From positions 1 to 61,222 of the forward strand of contig JAIECF010000107.1 in the NCBI GenBank assembly GCA_029068655.1: a stretch of 61,222 nt of DNA, in the 5' to 3' direction. The notes beneath the pieces are model-generated. The model ran no database searches. It was not told where the DNA came from and was given only the letters and a program-made list of their open reading frames with translations. Of the stretch, positions 27,556-34,368 are shown piece after piece (the first letter of the stretch is position 1; every line of letters starts with the position of its first letter). Origin of the DNA: Muribaculaceae bacterium (GTDB lineage: Bacteria > Bacteroidota > Bacteroidia > Bacteroidales > Muribaculaceae). The position numbers and the translations under genes were made by a program.

Positions 27556-28620
27556 ATGAGATTCGTGCATTTTATTAAGGTTATATCAACAATGACCTTT
27601 ATCGTGATGATAGCATCCTGTTCGAATAAAGAGAAAAGGAACACAGAATCAATTATGCCTGAAACAATGACTTTTCCCGAAAAAAGGACGGTGGAGATTG
27701 ATTTCGATGGAGCAGAGCCCATTACCAAACATTTCAAAAAAGTGGGTAATATTATTTTTGACGAAGACACCGAGGAGATAATCGGCGGCATACAACAGAT
27801 GATTGTGAGAGGCGATACCATCTATGCCGTTGACCCTGCAAAGAATCCCGGACTCTATGCCTACCTTAAGGATGGCTCACAGATATTTGCGTATTGTAAT
27901 CAAGGTGTCGGTCCGGAAGACATATCATCCCCTATGAGCCTTACCATCAATGATACTGAGATAATAGTATTTGACATGGCGGGAACAAAGCTTATACATT
28001 TCTCTAAAGATGGCAAGTTTCAAAAGAGCATCGACCTTCCGGTGTTCGCTCTGGCTGCAATCGAGGATAAAAATGGAGGCATTTGGATAGATTACTCCAA
28101 CCAGGAGTATGAGGATCTAAAACTCGCATGGAAGGCAGATGAGAAAAGCGACCCGGTTCCCGTTCTCGGAGTCCCTGACCATCTCAAAGGTATGACAACC
28201 GTGGAATTGGTCAATATGCTTCAGCTACCCAATGGAGAGCTACGCTACCTCCCAAGTCTTGAAATGCGTATCTACGCACTTCAAGACGGAAAAGCAGTTG
28301 AGGCATATGAACTGGACTATAAAGGCAAATGGCCATCAGAAGAGGATTTCAAGGCCAAATACGCGAGCAATGACTGGGCTATTAAGATCAGAAATATCCC
28401 TGTGAAAATAAAAGGGTTTGCTGAAAACGACCGTTGGCTCGTAATAGGGAATATCCTCAATCGCGAAAAGACCTACATTACCGTCTACGACAAGCAGACC
28501 GGAAAATCCACCACCTACATTGACTCTGACAAATCATATTACCATCCCGCCTATATAGACGGCGACAACCTCTACCTAACACGCCAGGACGACTCCATCG
28601 ACATCCTCTGCCTGCACTAA
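27556..28620 (+). CDS. 6-bladed beta-propeller lipoprotein (second copy)
   Basis: 354 residues with a signal peptide and lipobox (IASC, Cys about 23). Propeller pattern: IVRGDTIYAVDPAKNPGLYAY, the variant hallmark GVGPEDIS, then further blades ending YLTRQDDSIDILCLH. It is clearly of the same family as the preceding gene but diverged, so the pair probably has different partners rather than being a recent duplication. It is cotranscribed with the upstream copy (18-nt gap). The downstream gap contains a short CCGAAA/TTTCGG stem without a T-run and then a new promoter. Confidence 0.78.
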   Translation: MRFVHFIKVISTMTFIVMIASCSNKEKRNTESIMPETMTFPEKRTVEIDFDGAEPITKHFKKVGNIIFDEDTEEIIGGIQQMIVRGDTIYAVDPAKNPGLYAYLKDGSQIFAYCNQGVGPEDISSPMSLTINDTEIIVFDMAGTKLIHFSKDGKFQKSIDLPVFALAAIEDKNGGIWIDYSNQEYEDLKLAWKADEKSDPVPVLGVPDHLKGMTTVELVNMLQLPNGELRYLPSLEMRIYALQDGKAVEAYELDYKGKWPSEEDFKAKYASNDWAIKIRNIPVKIKGFAENDRWLVIGNILNREKTYITVYDKQTGKSTTYIDSDKSYYHPAYIDGDNLYLTRQDDSIDILCLH

Positions 28621-28691
28621 GAAGCATACTATCTCATAGACCGAAAACATTCTTATCGGTTTCGGACTGTCCTATCATTTTATCGGAATAA

Positions 28692-28723
28692 TTTGGATTT
28701 GAGGTGGGAAAGTGTTATATTTG
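28692..28723 (+). promoter_or_regulatory. Promoter of the AAA/PD-(D/E)XK gene
   Basis: TTTG (28692-28695), 20 nt, TATATTTG (28716-28723). A GTG at 28712 falls within this promoter and cannot be the start; ATG 28742 lies about 12 nt after the expected transcription start, preceded by AAGGAA. Confidence 0.82.
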
Positions 28724-28741
28724 CAAGGAAAAATAAAGACG

Positions 28742-30319
28742 ATGGCAACGATGGCTTACCCAGATAGAATGTTCCCTATAGGAATCCAAAATTTCCCCGA
28801 AATCATTTGGGAAGGATACACTTATGTTGACAAGACCTATTTTGTCGGTAAACTGGTAAAAGGTGGTAAATACAACTTTTTAAGCCGCCCCCGCAGATTT
28901 GGCAAAAGTCTTCTGCTCTCGACTATTCAGACATATTTTGAGGGACGACGCGAACTTTTCAAGGGACTTGCCATCGACAATATGTACTTGGATTGGACAC
29001 CAAGACCGGTACTCTATTTTGACTTCAACACTGGAAACTATGGACATCCTGATGGTCTTAAAAACCGATTGATAAGTCTCTTGAGATTATATGAAAAGGA
29101 ATATGACGTGGAAGTCTCAATGGAAGAAGACACTGCATTGCGTTTTGAGAACCTTATAAGGCAGGTCTATAAAAAAACGGGGCAGCAAGTGGTCATACTC
29201 GTTGATGAATATGATAAACCCTTGCTTCACCTTGACGAAAATCCTGAGCAGTTTGAGAAAAACCAAAGAATGCTGAAAGGTTTCTTCTCAAACCTGAAAT
29301 CGATGGATGCCTGCATTAAGTTTGGTATGCTCACAGGAGTAGCACGCTTCAGCAAGGTGAGTATATTCAGCGACCTGAACAACCTTGAGGATATATCCAT
29401 GCTCAATGACTATTGCGCCATATGCGGATGGACAGAAGAAGAACTTGTCAACAACTTCCGCACGGGCATACAAGCTCTTGCAGACGAACGCGAAGAGGAT
29501 TTCGACACGACTCTTCGCGCACTAAGGGATTATTACGACGGTTATCTTTTTTCTGGCAAGGGGTCAAGGATATATAATCCTTTCAGCGTTTTGAGAGCTC
29601 TTAAGGGAAGGGAGATCATGCCTTATTGGTTTGAGACCGGCACTCCGACATTTCTTGCGAAAAAGATAAAGAAAAGCGGGATAGATCCGGAATCACTCAA
29701 CGGTCAGACCCAAAGCTACAGCAACCTTATAGCCGTAGGAGTAGGAACTGACAATATTACTCCCCTCATGTTCCAAACCGGCTATCTTACCATCGAATCA
29801 TACGATGTACGCAGACAAAGATACACGCTTCGTTTCCCAAACCGTGAAGTTGAGATTGGTTTCGCGCAAAATCTGCTGCCTCTTTACGCACCGTCCACTG
29901 ACCGACCGGACAGTCCTTTCAGTATCGAGAGATTCAAAGACGACCTTTATGACGGCGACCCCAATTCGTTTATGAAGAGACTTGGTTCACTAATTAAAGA
30001 TCTCCCTTATGAGGACCATAGGGAGTCAACATATAGGGCCATCACATATCTTCTCTGCCTTCTTTCCGGGACGGATGCGATTCCTGAAAGACACTCCTAT
30101 AAGGGACGCAGCGATTTAGAGGCTTTGACTCCTGACTACTTCTATATATTTGAGTTTAAATACAATAAGAGCGTCGATGAAGCTATGCAGCAGATCTACT
30201 CTCAAGATTATGCAGGCCGTTACGCCATGGATTCGCGTAAAGTCTATCTCATCGGAGCAAACCTCAACGAAGACAACGAAGACCGAACCCTGGACTATGA
30301 GATTGTGGAACTGAAGTGA
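28742..30319 (+). CDS. AAA-ATPase-like protein with C-terminal PD-(D/E)XK nuclease-like domain
   Basis: About 525 residues of the AAA-ATPase_like plus PDDEXK_9 architecture, widespread and multicopy in Bacteroidales. The N-terminal part has a Walker A-like RPRRFGKSLLLSTI (Lys about 55) and a Walker B VVILVDEYDKPLL; the C-terminal part shows DYFYIFEFKYNKS, the E-x-K core of the nuclease fold. The family has been discussed as mobile or selfish because of its copy number, but function is unproven. It has its own promoter and no operon partner; a hairpin terminator is found 93 nt after it. The start was chosen from the promoter. Confidence 0.82.
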   Translation: MATMAYPDRMFPIGIQNFPEIIWEGYTYVDKTYFVGKLVKGGKYNFLSRPRRFGKSLLLSTIQTYFEGRRELFKGLAIDNMYLDWTPRPVLYFDFNTGNYGHPDGLKNRLISLLRLYEKEYDVEVSMEEDTALRFENLIRQVYKKTGQQVVILVDEYDKPLLHLDENPEQFEKNQRMLKGFFSNLKSMDACIKFGMLTGVARFSKVSIFSDLNNLEDISMLNDYCAICGWTEEELVNNFRTGIQALADEREEDFDTTLRALRDYYDGYLFSGKGSRIYNPFSVLRALKGREIMPYWFETGTPTFLAKKIKKSGIDPESLNGQTQSYSNLIAVGVGTDNITPLMFQTGYLTIESYDVRRQRYTLRFPNREVEIGFAQNLLPLYAPSTDRPDSPFSIERFKDDLYDGDPNSFMKRLGSLIKDLPYEDHRESTYRAITYLLCLLSGTDAIPERHSYKGRSDLEALTPDYFYIFEFKYNKSVDEAMQQIYSQDYAGRYAMDSRKVYLIGANLNEDNEDRTLDYEIVELK

Positions 30320-30585
30320 CAGTTGCCGCAACTGAAAATCAATATCAGAACTTTATTTGAAAATATGTTGCTTTAATACAATCATAACTAAATAAACTAA
30401 AGCATATCATCAGGTGTAGTTTCTTGGGTAGAAACTGCGCCTAACTTTTTATAGTTCTTAAAGTTATCTCAATTATTCACTTGTAATAGTTTCCACTCCA
30501 TAATCAAACACAAACAAATGTTAACTAAAATATACTTATGTTAAAATCTGGACTTTTCTAAGTCATTCGTAGTCATAGGAAGAAA
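30320..30585 (+). other. 266-base intergenic region upstream of the ECF sigma factor gene
   Basis: Holds one clear hairpin terminator (30412-30450) and AT-rich sequence on both sides. No TTTG-N20-TAnnTTTG promoter is visible before the sigma gene, so that operon may use another sigma factor, perhaps its own. No small ORF or tRNA is seen. Confidence 0.6.
30412..30450 (+). terminator. Intrinsic terminator between the AAA/nuclease gene and the sigma operon
   Basis: AGGTGTAGTTTC (30412-30423) pairs with GAAACTGCGCCT (30431-30442), 12 bp with two wobbles, loop TTGGGTA, followed by AACTTTTT. It isolates the sigma operon from upstream transcription. Confidence 0.85.
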
Positions 30586-31077
30586 ATGAACAGAAAAGGA
30601 TACATAAGACTGTTGACGGAAACGATGGAGAGCCAGAAACAAAGGCTCTTCAGGTATGCCTGTTACCGCCTCGGAAATCAGCAAGATGCCGAGGACATCC
30701 TACAGAATGTGTATCTCAAACTGTTAGAATCCATAGAGTATAGAAAACATCCGGAAAACCTCCGGGCTTACATATTCCGGTCTGTTGTGAATGCCTGTTC
30801 CGATTTCATGAAGCGTGAATCCAACATATCGAAGATTGCCACTTGCGACACACTTGAAATCGCTGAAGATCCTTCGAATTTCGAGGAAGAAGCAGTAATG
30901 ATCAATCGACTTGTGGAAAATATGCCTGAAAATCTACGAGATTATGTAAGGTTAAGAATCTACGCTGAGATGACTTTCGATGAAGTTGCCGAAACTATGG
31001 AAGTATCCTCTACTACCGCCAAAAGAAGGTTTTATGAAGGATTAGAATATTTACGTGCTAAACTCAATATGATATGA
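30586..31077 (+). CDS. ECF-type RNA polymerase sigma factor
   Basis: 163 residues with the two ECF domains: sigma-2 (RLFRYACYRLGNQQDAEDI with the DAED motif, about residues 20-50, and AYIFRSVVNACSDFMKRE) and sigma-4 (MTFDEVAETMEVSSTTAKRR, about 130-150). It is expected to direct RNA polymerase to a small set of envelope-response promoters. The next gene overlaps by 4 nt (ATGA) and encodes a single-pass membrane protein in the position where anti-sigma factors are found. No standard promoter precedes it, compatible with autoregulation. Confidence 0.88.
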   Translation: MNRKGYIRLLTETMESQKQRLFRYACYRLGNQQDAEDILQNVYLKLLESIEYRKHPENLRAYIFRSVVNACSDFMKRESNISKIATCDTLEIAEDPSNFEEEAVMINRLVENMPENLRDYVRLRIYAEMTFDEVAETMEVSSTTAKRRFYEGLEYLRAKLNMI

Positions 31078-31844
31078 AACTCTCCGACTACGAAAACTAT
31101 CAATCTTACCGGAGGCTTATCGAAATGCTCGAACCCCGTCATGCCCCAAAAACCTCCATCAAGTTCACCCCTCCAAAGAAAAAACATTCTTTACAGTGGT
31201 TGATTTTATGGTCCGGGAGGGCTGCTGCAGTATTGATAATCGCCGGCTTAGTGACATTATTAATAAGCCAGTCACAGCCAACAAACGGTGCTGTAAAGGT
31301 CATTGAATCAGCAATCGACAATATACGCACATCCGGATATTGCAACATAGAGTTTTCCGCAAGGATACTTCCAAGCCGCTCCCTTTATCCTCTTAAGATG
31401 TCGCCCAGAGGAGAGCTGAAACCCGTGACAATGACATTCAATTCTGACAGTATCTGCAATAGGATTGATCTTAAGTGGACAGATGATAATTCCAGGCATT
31501 GCCTCACAATGTACTCGGGAAACGTTGTAAATTTCCATGACGCAATGGTATCAAGCAGTACTCTGCCGTCAGAAGTCTTTTCCGTTTTGTCTAACGCTCT
31601 ACTTTCTCCCGATCCTGATTTCATTAAGATATTGGATACTCAGGATCTAAAGATGAAGACAAAATGGGATGATATCATTATCAAAAACGGAGGAAAAAAT
31701 AAAAAATACGAGTTCTGCATGACATTCTCGAAATCTTCCGGACGGCTCCTTGACTTTTCAGCCTATGACTATTCATATGGCAAGAAGACACTTATGATTA
31801 AGACAAATAAAATCAGCTATAACAATAATTTAAAGACAAAATGA
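31074..31844 (+). CDS. Single-pass membrane protein, candidate anti-sigma factor
   Basis: 256 residues: a cytoplasmic N-terminus of about 42 residues with a Lys/Pro-rich stretch (TPPKKKHS), one transmembrane segment (about 43-65, LILWSGRAAAVLIIAGLVTL) and a periplasmic domain of about 190 residues dominated by beta-strand patterns. It is not the classical FecR sequence and I do not recognise a named family; the C-terminal part resembles lipoprotein-sorting LolA-like folds only in general character. ATGA overlap with the sigma gene upstream and with the propeller lipoprotein gene downstream implies coupled translation. The anti-sigma role is inferred from position and topology. Confidence 0.6.
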   Translation: MKLSDYENYQSYRRLIEMLEPRHAPKTSIKFTPPKKKHSLQWLILWSGRAAAVLIIAGLVTLLISQSQPTNGAVKVIESAIDNIRTSGYCNIEFSARILPSRSLYPLKMSPRGELKPVTMTFNSDSICNRIDLKWTDDNSRHCLTMYSGNVVNFHDAMVSSSTLPSEVFSVLSNALLSPDPDFIKILDTQDLKMKTKWDDIIIKNGGKNKKYEFCMTFSKSSGRLLDFSAYDYSYGKKTLMIKTNKISYNNNLKTK

Positions 31845-33076
31845 AACAATTAATTACATTTACGGCATTGGCAGCTGCCGCTATGTTGCTTCCATCTTGT
31901 GGTCAAAAAGGGGGCGGCCAATCATCTCAAGAGGGTCGTACAATTTCCGAAATTCTCGCAGACTCGCCTGTTGCAGCGCAGCGGGTCTTAGTGGGAGAAG
32001 ACACTATGGTCGTTGCCCGGCTGACAGAAGCACCGGAGCCTGTGACTCTACTTGCTTCCGAGATGTTCGACGAGTTTGAGCTGATAAAGCTTGAGGATAC
32101 TGAAGGTGCCCTTACAGGAGGTGGCACGACATGGGTTTCCCAAAATCATATCTTGGTCTATGATGGTAATAATGTCAAACTTTACGACCGTAAAGGAAAG
32201 TTTATCGCTAATGTTGGAGCAAGAGGACAAGGACCTGGTGAATACTCCATCGCACCCTATTTCCTGACAATCGATGAGATGCAAGGGAAAATATACATGA
32301 TGACGTATTCAGCTTCACAGATCAATACATATAATGTTGCCGACGGCACCTTTGCCGGCAGTATTCCTTTGGTCTATGAATCGCCTAAAGGCTTTTGTAA
32401 GATAGACCCGGAAAATGGTCGGATCACAGTTGCAAGCATGCAGTTTAAAGATGTTGCACCCTGTTCTCCCGTTTGGGTTCAGGACTTCGACGGCAACCTT
32501 ATTTCTGAAGTTAAGCGTCCCGATCTTGGCATTACTCCCGATTTTTCAAATGAAATCAATCCGGGCATGAGTTCTGATGGGAAAGAGCTCTATCACTCCC
32601 AGTGTCTTATTACTGAATTGATAGCTGATACTCTTTATCGGTCAGACGGCAAGACCATTCACCCTGAGTTCACATATGATTTCGGTGAGAAGGTGCCGAT
32701 GCATTCATTAAGGTCTTTCCCCCAATTTTATGTAATGAAGATTTTCGGTGATCCCGTGATGGTATCTGAAAATTCATATATGGTTGGCAGCAATATGCCT
32801 TTTGTGATCGATCGCACCTCGCTCAAAGGTGCTCCTGCAGAATTGATGATTGACCAACTTGGTACACTTACATTTAAGAAAGATTGGGACTTTATGAGTA
32901 CTCCAGGCTATTTCACCATGTCATGTGATCCCGGCGATTTGCTTGACATGCTAAAAGCAGCCCCCGACACTCACCCATCAGCAAATGAAGATGGACTGAA
33001 ACGAATGGAGGAGCTGAGGAATTCAATCGACCATGATGGAAACCATTACGTCTTAATAGGCCATTGGAAACAATAA
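31841..33076 (+). CDS. 6-bladed beta-propeller lipoprotein in the sigma operon
   Basis: 411 residues, with signal peptide and lipobox (LPSC, Cys about 20) and a Gly/Ser linker. The propeller hallmark is the best of the three copies: ILVYDGNNVKLYDRKGKFIA and GARGQGPGEYS. It overlaps the preceding membrane protein gene by 4 nt, so sigma factor, membrane protein and propeller form one translationally coupled unit. By analogy with sigma/anti-sigma systems sensing from the periplasm, the propeller could be the sensing or target subunit; this is an inference. It is followed by operator site B. Confidence 0.8.
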   Translation: MKQLITFTALAAAAMLLPSCGQKGGGQSSQEGRTISEILADSPVAAQRVLVGEDTMVVARLTEAPEPVTLLASEMFDEFELIKLEDTEGALTGGGTTWVSQNHILVYDGNNVKLYDRKGKFIANVGARGQGPGEYSIAPYFLTIDEMQGKIYMMTYSASQINTYNVADGTFAGSIPLVYESPKGFCKIDPENGRITVASMQFKDVAPCSPVWVQDFDGNLISEVKRPDLGITPDFSNEINPGMSSDGKELYHSQCLITELIADTLYRSDGKTIHPEFTYDFGEKVPMHSLRSFPQFYVMKIFGDPVMVSENSYMVGSNMPFVIDRTSLKGAPAELMIDQLGTLTFKKDWDFMSTPGYFTMSCDPGDLLDMLKAAPDTHPSANEDGLKRMEELRNSIDHDGNHYVLIGHWKQ

Positions 33077-33119
33077 ATAAACTGACCAAAGACCGAAAAA
33101 GATGGTTGAAACTGATAAG

Positions 33120-33163
33120 ATAGTACGGAATTGAAGGTCAGAAGCGGTATCCGTACAGTAAAA
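33120..33163 (+). promoter_or_regulatory. Shared operator, site B (inverted repeat upstream of the RND operon)
   Basis: ATAGTACGGA (33120-33129), N20, TCCGTACAGTAAAA (33150-33163). The inverted repeat is GTACGGA/TCCGTAC. Bases, half-site spacing and distance to the -7 box are the same as at site A (26333-26376). Confidence 0.8.
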
Positions 33164-33187
33164 TTTAGTATTTTAGTGATGTATGCC

Positions 33188-33195
33188 TAATTTTG
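33188..33195 (+). promoter_or_regulatory. -7 box of the RND operon
   Basis: TAATTTTG followed by C, 24 nt after the GTAAAA of site B, with TTTA instead of TTTG at -33. The leader of about 58 nt contains the inverted repeat GTTAAAGTC/GACTTTAAC (33213-33245). Confidence 0.7.
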
Positions 33196-33266
33196 CATGT
33201 GCTAATATGGTCGTTAAAGTCCTTCACGACCTTAAAGACTTTAACAACAAAAATCAGTAGATGGAT

Positions 33267-34358
33267 ATGAAGAAAACTATAATTATTATATTTGCCTGCA
33301 TTTTGGCTGCCGGATGCTCCCATCAGTCAAAAGAAGATGAGGGAAAAGAGCATACAGCTAAAGTCAAAGCCATTGAAACCGAAAAGATTCAGGAAGTAAC
33401 AGTCATGGAGCTGCAGCCCTCTACGTTCTGCCACGAGATAGTAAGCAATGGAAAGGCAACCGCGAGGGAAAAGGTCGATGTCAATTTTCAGACGCAGGGA
33501 ATCATCACAGCGATTTACGTCCGTAACGGTGAGCGCGTCAGCAAGGGCCAGAAGTTGGCCTCACTCGACACTTACAAATTGAAAAATCAGACAGACAGGG
33601 ACCGCAACTCCGTGGCTACAGCCCGACTCGAAATGCAGGACGTGCTGATCGGTCAGGGATACGATCCGGAGCATCCGGATAGAGTTCCAGAAGACGTGAT
33701 GCACCTCGCCCGCCTCCGCAGCGGACTCGAACAGGCGGAACTGACGCTCGCTGCTTCTGAAAAGGAACTTGCAAATGCCACCCTCACCTCACCGGTCGGC
33801 GGCATAATCGCAAACCTTACTTCCAAACCGCACAACATGACCACATCCGACCCTCTATGCCGCATCATCGACGATGGAGGTATGGATGTAGAGTTCACAG
33901 TGATAGAAAGCGAACTCGCCATGCTTCATCAGGGCGACGCAGTGTCAGTGTCATCCTTCTCGGATCCCGATAGCAAGGCAACGGGGCGCATCACGGAAAT
34001 AAACCCTATGGTAGACGAGCACGGGATGGTAAAGGTATGGGCATCGGTAGACGGAGGTAAGAACCTACTTGACGGCATGAACGTACGCGTGCGCGTGAAA
34101 CGTGAAGCTGAAAATACTCTCGTTGTTCCCAAAAGCGCAGTAGTGCTCCGTTCAGGCCGTCAGGTGGTATTCACGCTTAAGGAGGGCAAGGCCATATGGA
34201 ATTATGTAGCCACAGGACTCGAAAACCTCGACCAATACACAATCACAGAAGGTTTGTCTCCGGGCGATTCCATAATAGTCACCGGCAATATCAACCTGGC
34301 GCATGAGGCACCGGTCAAGCGGAGAGTGGAGAGCGGAGGGTGGAGAGTAAATAGATAA
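33267..34358 (+). CDS. RND efflux periplasmic adaptor (membrane fusion) lipoprotein
   Basis: HlyD/AcrA-family adaptor of about 363 residues linking the inner-membrane pump to the outer-membrane channel. MKKTIIIIFACILAAGC is a lipoprotein signal with lipobox AAGC. It then has barrel-sandwich (lipoyl) halves (VDVNFQTQGIITAIYVRNGE and ATLTSPVGGIIANL), a short alpha-helical hairpin between them (about 100-165), a beta-barrel and a membrane-proximal domain (VVPKSAVV near 288). An in-frame ATG at 33261 is also possible. The last residues (RRVESGGWRVNR) are encoded by a 7-mer tandem repeat, so the C-terminus may vary between strains. First gene of the efflux operon, under operator site B. Confidence 0.9.
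   Translation: MKKTIIIIFACILAAGCSHQSKEDEGKEHTAKVKAIETEKIQEVTVMELQPSTFCHEIVSNGKATAREKVDVNFQTQGIITAIYVRNGERVSKGQKLASLDTYKLKNQTDRDRNSVATARLEMQDVLIGQGYDPEHPDRVPEDVMHLARLRSGLEQAELTLAASEKELANATLTSPVGGIIANLTSKPHNMTTSDPLCRIIDDGGMDVEFTVIESELAMLHQGDAVSVSSFSDPDSKATGRITEINPMVDEHGMVKVWASVDGGKNLLDGMNVRVRVKREAENTLVVPKSAVVLRSGRQVVFTLKEGKAIWNYVATGLENLDQYTITEGLSPGDSIIVTGNINLAHEAPVKRRVESGGWRVNR
34321..34348 (+). repeat. Four 7-mers GGAGAGN at the end of the adaptor gene
   Basis: GGAGAGT, GGAGAGC, GGAGGGT, GGAGAGT in 7-nt register, inside the coding sequence just before the adaptor stop codon and 21 nt before the permease start. Confidence 0.85.
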
Positions 34359-34368
34359 AGGAATTTTT

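Noticed and set aside
28640-28670. CCGAAA/TTTCGG stem after the second propeller gene
   Set aside because: Only 6 bp with a 13-nt loop and no T-run, so too weak to call a terminator or site.
24621-34358. Whole AT-richer segment as a recently acquired genomic island
   Set aside because: No integrase, transposase, flanking repeats or tRNA junction are visible, and the promoters and lipoprotein families are normal for the phylum; composition alone is not enough.
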